From Actinomycetota bacterium (GTDB taxonomy: Bacteria > Actinomycetota > CADDZG01 > WHSQ01), in NCBI GenBank assembly GCA_009380005.1, contig WHSQ01000004.1, forward strand, positions 62,332 through 101,342: a stretch of 39,011 bases of DNA, read 5' to 3'. The first letter of the stretch is position 1, and the number at the start of each line of letters is the position of its first letter. This document shows, piece by piece, positions 23,564-29,894 of the stretch. The position numbers were made by a program, and so were the translations under genes. The notes beneath the pieces are model-generated. The model was not told the DNA's origin. It searched no databases and saw only the letters and a list, made by a program, of their open reading frames with translations.

Positions 23564-24229
23564 CTAAGAGCCGGTTGCCACGGCTGCGACACGTCGGGCC
23601 CGGAACTCCGTCAGGTCGTCCCAGCTCGCGTCCAGAACGCCCCATCGCGCGGCCCGCACGACGGCCTCGGTTCGGCCCGCCACTCCCATCCGAACGTACA
23701 GGTCGTGGAGCCTCCGGTACATCTCGCGCTCGGAGAAGCAGACCGACTCGGCCAGTTTCGTCACCTTCATCCCGCGAGCGAGCGAGCGCAACCATTCGAT
23801 CTCCAGACTCGACAGAGGACAAGCCTCCGGAGCTCGATCCTCGGCCCGGACGAGGTCGCGCAACAACTCCGTGGGGATCAGACTCAAGCCCGTGGCGGCT
23901 ACGTGTATCGCTCCGACGATCTCCTCCATCGAAGCTCCGGCGGGGAGACAGGCGGTGGCTCCGGCTGCCACGCATTGCCTGAGCGAAACGACGTCATCCT
24001 GCTCGTGGATGGCGACGACGGCGAGGTCGCGGTTACGGGCCACGGCGAGACGCAGATCCCTGATGTCCGAGGGCCCGCGGATCGAGAAGACTGCGATACG
24101 CCGTCCAGCCTGCGATCCCCAAGCCTGCAGCTCGACGGTCTCTTCGACCTGGAACCCCGCCTCGGACAGGGCCACAGACAACCCATGCCGGTAGGGCGGG
24201 AATCGGTCGACAACGGCAAGGCCATTCAT
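23564..24229 (-). CDS. LuxR-type regulator with degenerate receiver domain
   Basis: A 221-residue NarL/FixJ-like protein from ATG 24229 (GAGGG upstream). Residues 1-120 have the length and strand-helix order of a receiver (LAVVDRF, IAVFSIRG, LAVVAIHE, GATACLPAGAS). However, the position that normally holds the phosphoacceptor Asp reads FSIRG, so phosphorylation is unlikely. The C-terminal helix-turn-helix is also divergent: LSSLEIEWLRSLARGMKVTKLAESVCFSEREMYRRLHDLYVRMG in place of the usual LTxRExEVLxLxAxGxSNxEIA pattern. It is probably a DNA-binding protein responding to something other than phosphorylation. The gene is convergent with the small protein at 23301 and divergent from the MaoC gene. 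Confidence 0.8.
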   Translation of the reverse strand: MNGLAVVDRFPPYRHGLSVALSEAGFQVEETVELQAWGSQAGRRIAVFSIRGPSDIRDLRLAVARNRDLAVVAIHEQDDVVSLRQCVAAGATACLPAGASMEEIVGAIHVAATGLSLIPTELLRDLVRAEDRAPEACPLSSLEIEWLRSLARGMKVTKLAESVCFSEREMYRRLHDLYVRMGVAGRTEAVVRAARWGVLDASWDDLTEFRARRVAAVATGS

Positions 24230-24464
24230 GCTTCTGCCCTCTATGTCTAGCGGTCGATGATCATCCAGTCTGGACGATGCGACCTCGGATGCCTTCCCCC
24301 AAACAGGGTCAGGCGGGAACCCCGAACGGGTGACGGCACCAACGGCCGGGGATTCGTTCGATGAGCCGCAGGGAGATCCTGACCGGATTTGTCCGGAAAC
24401 TCATCCCCCCGACGCACCCGGAGGGAACGCGCCTCGTAAGGCATGCCAGCGCGATGCTAGCGAT
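24230..24464. other. Intergenic region, divergent, no gene recognised
   Basis: These 235 nt separate the degenerate LuxR-type regulator (minus) from the MaoC hydratase (plus). An open frame upstream of the MaoC start continues into the region, but its composition does not look like a protein of the family. I searched for known riboswitch cores by eye and found none. It presumably holds both promoters. Confidence 0.4.
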
Positions 24465-24863
24465 GTGAAGGTTGGGGATGTGGCCCGGAGAACTCGAAAG
24501 ATAACTACTCGAGATATCGAGCTGTTCACCGAGCTGACGGGCGACCGCAATCCGCTGCATTACGACGCGGAGCGGGCCCGCCGCTCGCGTTTCGGAGGGC
24601 TCATCGTTCAGGGCGGCGTGACTTCGGGACTCCTGAATGCGGTCGTGGCCGAGGACCTCCCGGGTCCGGGCAGCGTATTCCTTCACGTCGACTGGTCCTT
24701 CAAGGCGCCCGTCAAGCCCGGCGATGAGATCACGGCAGAGGTAGAGGTGCTGGAAGTCCGACAGGACAAGCCGATCAGCAAACTGCGGACCACCATCATG
24801 AATCAAGACGGAACGGTCGTGGTCGACGGCACCGCCCTCGTCTACACCGAGCCACTACCTTGA
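24465..24863 (+). CDS. MaoC-like (R)-specific enoyl-CoA hydratase
   Basis: A 132-residue single hot-dog domain from GTG 24465, the typical length of short PhaJ-like hydratases. The hydratase motif FTELTGDRNPLHYD carries Asp27, Asn29 and His32, and is followed by RRSRFGGLIVQGGVTSGLL, both diagnostic. It should hydrate 2-enoyl-CoA to (R)-3-hydroxyacyl-CoA in the cytoplasm. No strong ribosome-binding site is seen before the GTG. The open frame extends further upstream, but the earlier residues do not match the family. It stands alone between a regulator and a metalloprotease. Confidence 0.88.
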   Translation: MKVGDVARRTRKITTRDIELFTELTGDRNPLHYDAERARRSRFGGLIVQGGVTSGLLNAVVAEDLPGPGSVFLHVDWSFKAPVKPGDEITAEVEVLEVRQDKPISKLRTTIMNQDGTVVVDGTALVYTEPLP

Positions 24864-24968
24864 CGCAGAGCATCCGGTCGTCGGGAGTGGTTCGCCTTCC
24901 TTTTCAAGCGGCCGATCCAACAGCTAACGTAGACTTCGGCCGGTCCCGAATGGAAGGAGGCGACGAGC

Positions 24969-25868
24969 ATGCCGCCGAGACGCAAGTGCGGAGCGATGCA
25001 GGTCCACGAACGGCTCGCCGAGACCTACACATCCTTCCGGGACAACCAGGACCGTATCCAGAGGTTCACGGAGCGAAGCCTGACCACTGGGGAGGCGCAG
25101 GCCGCCGTAGACCGGCTGGTGACGATCCCGGTGGTCGTCCACGTCGTGTATCGGACCGATGAGGAGAACATCTCCAAATCCCAGATCAACAGCCAGATCG
25201 CGGTCTTGAACCGCGACTTCCGCGCGAACAACCCCGACAAGAGCCAGGTCCCGGATGTTTGGAAGGGACTGGTGGCGGATGCCCGGATCCAGTTCGCCCT
25301 GGCGACCACGGCACCGAACGGAACCCCCACGGACGGGGTTACGCGTACCGAGACGAACCGACAGTCCTTCGGCACGGACGACTCGGTCAAGAATCCAAAG
25401 AGGGGCGGTGCCGCTGCATGGCCCCGGGATCGGTACCTCAACATCTGGGTCTGCAAGCTGGACGAGGGATACCTGGGCTACGCGCAGTTTCCCGGAGGAC
25501 CTCCTCGCACCGATGGCGTAGTGATCCTGCATTCCGCATTTGGCACCCAGGGGACGGCGAGTGCACCCTTCAACCTCGGCCGGACGACGACACATGAGAT
25601 CGGTCACTGGCTCAACCTGCGTCACATCTGGGCCGACACCATCGGGTGCTCGGGGACGGATTACATCGCCGACACCCCCAACGCCCAGATGCCCAACTAC
25701 GGCACTCCGACCTTCCCCCACATCTCCTGCAACAATGGGCCCAACGGCGACATGTTCGTGAACTACATGGACTACGTGGACGACGTCGCGATGTTCATGT
25801 TCTCGACCGGCCAGGCCGCGCGCATGAATGCCTGTCTGATCGGGGCGAGGAAGAAACTCGCGAGCTAG
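24969..25868 (+). CDS. M43-family zinc metalloprotease (pappalysin/ulilysin-like), no signal peptide
   Basis: A 299-residue protein from ATG 24969 with GGAAGGAGG upstream. The zinc site is HEIGHWLNLRH (His209, Glu210, His213, His219) and the Met-turn is VNYMDY (Met267), which together define the metzincin family M43. TIPVVVHVVY (52-61) opens the catalytic domain. The first 50 residues form a short pro-region containing RRKCGAM; Cys7 could occupy the zinc as the cysteine switch known from pro-ulilysin. There is no signal peptide. It is followed after 2 nt by the next gene, so the two are co-transcribed. Confidence 0.92.
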   Translation: MPPRRKCGAMQVHERLAETYTSFRDNQDRIQRFTERSLTTGEAQAAVDRLVTIPVVVHVVYRTDEENISKSQINSQIAVLNRDFRANNPDKSQVPDVWKGLVADARIQFALATTAPNGTPTDGVTRTETNRQSFGTDDSVKNPKRGGAAAWPRDRYLNIWVCKLDEGYLGYAQFPGGPPRTDGVVILHSAFGTQGTASAPFNLGRTTTHEIGHWLNLRHIWADTIGCSGTDYIADTPNAQMPNYGTPTFPHISCNNGPNGDMFVNYMDYVDDVAMFMFSTGQAARMNACLIGARKKLAS

Positions 25869-25870
25869 GG

Positions 25871-26203
25871 ATGGCCGAAGTTCAGGACACCTTGCTTGGG
25901 CGGCGGTGGGTTCACGCGCACGAGGAGGACACGGAGAACAACATGGTCTTCAGGCCCGACGGCTACGCCCTCCCGCCGTCGCGGGGACGGATGTCGTTCC
26001 TGCTTCGAGAGGACGGCACCTTCACCGATCGGGCGATCGGCCCGACCGATCGCCCCGAGGAGGCCACCGGGACGTGGAAGCTGGAGGACGATCGGCACGT
26101 CGTCCTCAGCGACAAGGACACGAACGTCGTGCGCCGCCGGCTCGACATCCAGTCGGTATCGGATGATCGACTGATCCTCCGCAAGGAGACCTGGGCCGGG
26201 TAG
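25871..26203 (+). CDS. Conserved small lipocalin-like protein
   Basis: A 110-residue protein starting at ATG 25871, 2 nt after the metalloprotease stop. It reads LLGRRWVHAHEEDTENNMVF, PPSRGRMSFLLREDGTFTDR, GPTDRPEEATGTWKLEDDRH and ends with strands LDIQSVSDDRLILRKETW. This alternating-strand pattern, ending in a GxW...L...R motif, is that of small lipocalin-like beta-barrels of unknown ligand. It has no signal peptide or cysteine. Its position suggests it is made with the protease, possibly as a cytoplasmic partner; there is no direct evidence for a function. Confidence 0.72.
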   Translation: MAEVQDTLLGRRWVHAHEEDTENNMVFRPDGYALPPSRGRMSFLLREDGTFTDRAIGPTDRPEEATGTWKLEDDRHVVLSDKDTNVVRRRLDIQSVSDDRLILRKETWAG

Positions 26204-26269
26204 ACGAGAGGCGAGCTCGTCGAGGAAACTCTGCCCGTCGCCAACGACCGAGCTCTCGAGGAGCCGCGG

Positions 26270-26668
26270 GTGGACCGGGATTCCTTCAACCGATGGATCG
26301 ATCTGTACGAGCAGGCTTGGCGGGCCGAGGGGACCGAGCTGCTCAGAGACCTCTTCGCCACAGATGCGACCTACAGGACCGCGCCCTACGAGAAGCCTTT
26401 CCGAGGCCTCGACGCCATCGCCGAGATGTGGGACGAGGAGCGCGACTCACCACACGAGGCCTTCGAGATGAGCCACGAGATAGTTGCCGTCGAAGGCAAC
26501 ACGGGTGTCGCTTTCGTAGAAGTCCTTTACGGGGGTCCGGTCACACGCGAGTACAGGGACCTCTGGATCGTCCGTTTCGATCGCGACGGCCGCTGCGTTG
26601 CCTTCGAGGAGTGGCCCTTCTGGCCACCCGGCCGGAACGGAGGATGGATCGACGGACCCAAAGAGTAG
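26270..26668 (+). CDS. NTF2-like / SnoaL-like domain protein
   Basis: A 132-residue protein from GTG 26270 with GAGGAG upstream. It has the NTF2-like order: N-terminal helix with WIDLYEQAWRAEG, LRDLFATDATYRTAPYEKPF, GLDAIAEMWDEERDS, then antiparallel strands ending DLWIVRFDRDGRCVAFEEWP. Such folds serve as ligand-binding pockets or small isomerases or hydrolases. No catalytic residue set can be fixed. It lies 66 nt behind the lipocalin-like gene on the same strand and before a cupin, in a run of small single-domain proteins. Confidence 0.85.
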   Translation: MDRDSFNRWIDLYEQAWRAEGTELLRDLFATDATYRTAPYEKPFRGLDAIAEMWDEERDSPHEAFEMSHEIVAVEGNTGVAFVEVLYGGPVTREYRDLWIVRFDRDGRCVAFEEWPFWPPGRNGGWIDGPKE

Positions 26669-26698
26669 TGGTTCGTAGATCCACGAGGGTCGGGTTTG

Positions 26699-27133
26699 AT
26701 GGTCGAGATAGGACCTTCGACCGACCACGTGAGGGCCGTAACCATGGAATACGGCAAGGCGATCATCCTCGACCATCTCGATTCGGTGGAGCTGGACCGG
26801 TCCCAACCGGTCATCTATGACCGCGAGATCGGGGTACGGCTGCTGTATGAGGATCCGGACTCGGGGGCCGAGCACTATCTGATCCACTACCCTCCGGGTC
26901 TCCACGCACGCTTGCATCGACACACCGCCGCCCACACGATCGTGGTTCTCGAGGGCCGGCTGGCGGTCAACGACGAGATCATCGGTCCCGGCGCCTATTG
27001 CCACTTCCCCGCGGGAGAGGCAATGTTCCACGCACCCGCCGGTGAGGGGGCCTGCCTGTTCGTCACCATATTCCACGGTCCTTTCGACGTTGAGGCTCTC
27101 GGTGATCGGGCGATCCGACCCTCTTCACCGTGA
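26699..27133 (+). CDS. Cupin-domain protein
   Basis: A 144-residue protein from ATG 26699; ATG 26744 is an equally likely start (both have GAGGG 9 nt upstream) and would remove 15 residues. The cupin core is clear: YPPGLHARLHRHTAAHTIVVLEGRLAVN (metal-binding His/Glu motif 1), then IIGPGAYCHFPAGEAMFHAP (motif 2). It resembles small ChrR-type or AraC-sensor-type cupins and could be a metal-dependent dioxygenase or isomerase or a sensor. It is the last of the run of small plus-strand genes. Confidence 0.85.
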   Translation: MVEIGPSTDHVRAVTMEYGKAIILDHLDSVELDRSQPVIYDREIGVRLLYEDPDSGAEHYLIHYPPGLHARLHRHTAAHTIVVLEGRLAVNDEIIGPGAYCHFPAGEAMFHAPAGEGACLFVTIFHGPFDVEALGDRAIRPSSP

Positions 27134-27143
27134 ATCGAGGATT

Positions 27144-27506
27144 TCAGAGAGGGCCCACTTCGCATCGACCGTCGAATAGGCCCCCGGGAGGCAAACACTC
27201 GTCCCAGGCTTCCCACACGGCAGGCACGACAAAAGCGGTCCAGATGGCGATCGCCAGCAACGTAACTCCGAGGCCGAGCCCCATCCTGCGAAATAGACCC
27301 CATGGTCGGCGGCTCGGAATCAAGGAAGGCACTCCAACGAAGACAACAGTCAAGACGCTTCCAGCGATGAGGGCCACCCCCACGGTGGACAGCTTCCGCG
27401 CTAGAGACGCATCCACCTCCATGAGGATCGCGGACAGCGCCACCAGAGTTGATTCGATGGCGAGCGTCCAGACGAGGAATTGCCACCGAGAATGCACGCT
27501 TGACAT
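27144..27506 (-). CDS. Small membrane protein, three predicted helices
   Basis: A 120-residue protein from ATG 27506, with AGGAG 8-9 nt upstream; the open frame extends further but without membrane or signal features. Helices: LVWTLAIESTLVALSAILM, TVGVALIAGSVLTVVFVGV and GLGVTLLAIAIWTAFVVPAV. Two cysteines lie in the C-terminal tail (DECLPPGGLFDGRCEVG). I do not recognise the family. The gene converges on the cupin gene and is divergent from the DUF4760-like gene. Confidence 0.65.
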   Translation of the reverse strand: MSSVHSRWQFLVWTLAIESTLVALSAILMEVDASLARKLSTVGVALIAGSVLTVVFVGVPSLIPSRRPWGLFRRMGLGLGVTLLAIAIWTAFVVPAVWEAWDECLPPGGLFDGRCEVGPL

Positions 27507-27560
27507 ACGAAGTACTCCTAGCAGAACACGGGACCCTGTACATACTTCAAAATGGTGCTC

Positions 27561-27598
27561 ATCGGGTTTCCCCGATCCTGCTGCACGTTTGCTGCACG
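27561..27598. repeat. Inverted repeat plus 9-bp direct repeat in the divergent intergenic region
   Basis: ATCGGG-TTTC-CCCGAT (27561-27576) is a perfect 6-bp hairpin. Directly beside it TGCTGCACG occurs twice, at 27579-27587 and 27590-27598, an 11-bp spacing that places the copies on the same face of the helix. The elements lie between divergent genes (starts 27506 minus and 27649 plus), where an operator would be expected. Confidence 0.5.
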
Positions 27599-27648
27599 CG
27601 ATGCCAACGTAGAACCAGACCCGGGTTTCTGCTACTAAGGTCTGGCGG

Positions 27649-28263
27649 ATGGCGTGGGACGTCTTTGCCGCGGAACAAGGCCAGGCCATTAACTGGCCTA
27701 CGTTTCTAACCGCGGCCGCTGCGCTGATCACTGCCGTAATCGCCGGCGTAGCCGTGTGGGTCGAGGGTCACCGACTCCGCCGCCAGATAGGTATCGACAA
27801 CATGTGGCGGCTGATCGAGCAGTGGGAGGGCCCCGCGTTTCGTGAACGTCGCTGCCGGGCGGCTACAAGCCTCCTCGAGCGGTTCCCCGCAGGAACACAT
27901 GACGTGCCCCTCGAGGTCATGGACGTCCTGAACACCTTCGAGCTACTGGGCTACCTGGTGTTGCGGTCCAAGACGCTCCCCCTGGAGGACGCCTGGATCA
28001 ACTTCTCAGCCCCAGCGATTCAATGGTGGCACGTATGCCGCCCCATCGTGCTGCGCTTTCAAGAGGGCGATAAGACCATCTACGAGGATTACACCAGGCT
28101 TGCAGGCAAATTGATCGAGGAAGAGGTACGACGAACCGGCCTCGACGCCGAAAGCCTGAAGCCGTCTGCCCACGACCTTCAGGAGTTCCTGCGAGCGGAG
28201 GTGGCTTTGGTACCTAAGGCCCGGAAGGCGGGATGGCTCCGGCGCCGGCGCGGCGAGATCTAG
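27649..28263 (+). CDS. DUF4760-like protein with one N-terminal membrane helix
   Basis: A 204-residue protein. One membrane helix lies at about 19-38 (LTAAAALITAVIAGVAVWVE). A helical soluble part follows (NMWRLIEQWEGPAFRERRCRAA, DVLNTFELLGYLVLRSKTLP, DAWINFSAPAIQWWHVCRP), ending in a basic tail RRRRGEI. The pattern of a membrane helix followed by a helical 'WRLIEQWE...LNTFELLGYLV' region matches DUF4760-type proteins of unknown function. It has a weak AAGG site upstream of the ATG. It is neighboured by regulatory repeats on the left. Confidence 0.7.
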   Translation: MAWDVFAAEQGQAINWPTFLTAAAALITAVIAGVAVWVEGHRLRRQIGIDNMWRLIEQWEGPAFRERRCRAATSLLERFPAGTHDVPLEVMDVLNTFELLGYLVLRSKTLPLEDAWINFSAPAIQWWHVCRPIVLRFQEGDKTIYEDYTRLAGKLIEEEVRRTGLDAESLKPSAHDLQEFLRAEVALVPKARKAGWLRRRRGEI

Positions 28264-28349
28264 GCAACCCGAGACTTCGGCTTGGGCTTCGGCCGAGGCT
28301 GAGGTCCGGGGCTCGGGTAATCCCTATTGATCGGGCGCCGGTTCTTCAT
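28260..28349 (-). CDS. Putative 29-residue basic Pro/Lys peptide
   Basis: A short minus-strand ORF from ATG 28349 to TAG 28260. The product is MKNRRPINRDYPSPGPQPRP followed by KPKPKSRVA, with repeated Pro-Arg/Lys pairs. It has no strong ribosome-binding site and overlaps the end of the convergent DUF4760-like gene by 4 nt. It could be chance; it is listed because the composition is distinctive and the region is otherwise empty. Confidence 0.25.
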   Translation of the reverse strand: MKNRRPINRDYPSPGPQPRPKPKPKSRVA

Positions 28350-28428
28350 GAGGCCACTCTATTCGACTTGAGGCAGCCGGGGAACGTCGAGGAGGCCGTC
28401 AGGTCGATCCGGGCGCGCTTTGCCGGCT

Positions 28429-29784
28429 CTAGCTTGACAGTCCTTCGGCCTGCAATCCTTGCTCGTAGGGCCCCGGCCCCTCGACCAGGCTCAAGCGCGA
28501 CGGTTCCTGCGATACCACTTCACTCGGAAGGTAGATCGTAAAGGTCGTGCCTTTGAGTGAAGAGCTGAGATCGATCCGGCCTCCCATCACTTCAACCAAG
28601 CGGCGCACCACGTAAAGTCCGATGCCGATCCCCTCGGCCTTACTTGAGGCACCCACGATCCTGCCGAAAGGCTCGAACAGTGCATCATCGCGTTCGACCG
28701 GGATGCCGTTCCCGTCATCTGCGACCTCGAGAACCAGCTCCCCCTCCAGGATCTTGGCCGCCACCCGAACCGTGCTTCTCTCGGGGGTGTACTTGTAAGC
28801 GTTTTCTATGAGGTTGTGCAGGATCTGCGCGGTACGGGAGGCGTCGATCTTGCAGAGCAGCGGCTCGATGAACACCTCGAGATGGTGATCGCCCCGTTTG
28901 GAAGCCGCCGTTTCCACCGCCTGCTCGATCACCGATTCCAGCTCGACCCACTCAGACCTCAGCGTCACCCCGTCCGAACGCAGCTGCGCGGTCACCAGCA
29001 GGTCCTCGACCAGCATCCCCAGATGACGGCTCTGCCTCGATACCATCGACAAGAGCACCGCACGCTCGGGCCGGGCCGAACCGTCGGCCTTCGATCGCAG
29101 GGCGTGGGCAGCACCGGTGATCGCGGTCAAGGGCCCTCGTATCTCGTGAGCGGTCACCGCCAGTAGGCGTTCCACATCCGCCACGGCGATGCTTTGGTCC
29201 CGCAGCGCGCCGTAACGCTCTTCGGAGTGCCTTGCCAAGGAGCCCACCAGCCCCGCCACGGCAGCGGCCAGCCCGACGATGAAGCCGTAGCGGACCAGGT
29301 CGAATCCGCCATCGTTGAGATCGGCGATGTGGACACCCTCGGCTACGAAGAAGAGCCCGACGGCGGCCGTCGCCGCGAGCGCTCCCCCGAGGCGATACCT
29401 AAGCGCCCCCTCTACCGGGAGGAGAAGCATCAGGGCCCACGCGATCTCAGGTCGCCGAGGTGAAAGGGCCCAAACGAGCCCAGACAACACGACACCGTCG
29501 AACACGAAACCGGCCAGGCCGAGCAGCCGAAGGACGGAGGGCTTCGTCCCGAACCGCCATCGCCCCAGAGAGATAGCAAGGGTCCCAAGCGCAAGCGCCG
29601 CGAGGAGGACGGTCGCCCACGTGAACGTTTCGTCCCGGTCAGGGAGGTTTGCCATGATCCAGGCCGCTCCCGACGCAGCCCCGAACCACCGAAGGCGCGT
29701 GATCCAGTGTTCGACTCGCTGCAACTCGAGACCGCCGCCGATAGCCCTCTCCCTTCGTGGGCATGCACTTCGACCCAATGGCAT
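28429..29784 (-). CDS. Membrane sensor histidine kinase
   Basis: About 451 residues from ATG 29784; the exact start is uncertain and an in-frame start at 29820 adds 12 residues. The N-terminal half has roughly six hydrophobic segments without an obvious extracellular sensor domain. Then come the H-box TAHEIRGPLTAI (phosphoacceptor His about 213), the N-box HNLIENAYKYTP, the G1 box VADDGNGIP, the F-box FEPFGRIV and the G2 box GIGIGLYVVRRL, all intact. No cognate response regulator lies next to it. Divergent from it, 110 nt away, is a large MalT/AfsR-like regulator that could share control. It probably senses a membrane or intracellular state. Confidence 0.92.
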   Translation of the reverse strand: MPLGRSACPRRERAIGGGLELQRVEHWITRLRWFGAASGAAWIMANLPDRDETFTWATVLLAALALGTLAISLGRWRFGTKPSVLRLLGLAGFVFDGVVLSGLVWALSPRRPEIAWALMLLLPVEGALRYRLGGALAATAAVGLFFVAEGVHIADLNDGGFDLVRYGFIVGLAAAVAGLVGSLARHSEERYGALRDQSIAVADVERLLAVTAHEIRGPLTAITGAAHALRSKADGSARPERAVLLSMVSRQSRHLGMLVEDLLVTAQLRSDGVTLRSEWVELESVIEQAVETAASKRGDHHLEVFIEPLLCKIDASRTAQILHNLIENAYKYTPERSTVRVAAKILEGELVLEVADDGNGIPVERDDALFEPFGRIVGASSKAEGIGIGLYVVRRLVEVMGGRIDLSSSLKGTTFTIYLPSEVVSQEPSRLSLVEGPGPYEQGLQAEGLSS

Positions 29785-29894
29785 GCGCTTGCACCGTGAG
29801 ACTAGAGATGTCCTATTCAAGTGCCCTGAAAGTAGGATTAAGGGCCCGCTGTTGCCCGATCGACGCTCAGGAACCCTTTGTGGCCCGCATCTCT

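Noticed and set aside
24230-24464. Riboswitch upstream of the MaoC gene
   Set aside because: GC-rich paired stretches exist, but no conserved riboswitch core (cyclic-di-GMP, ydaO, SAM, cobalamin, glycine) could be matched by eye.
27541-27610. tRNA remnant or attachment site suggested by the short hairpin and the TGCTGCACG repeats
   Set aside because: The T-loop consensus GGTTCRA is absent, no cloverleaf can be drawn, and no integrase gene lies nearby.
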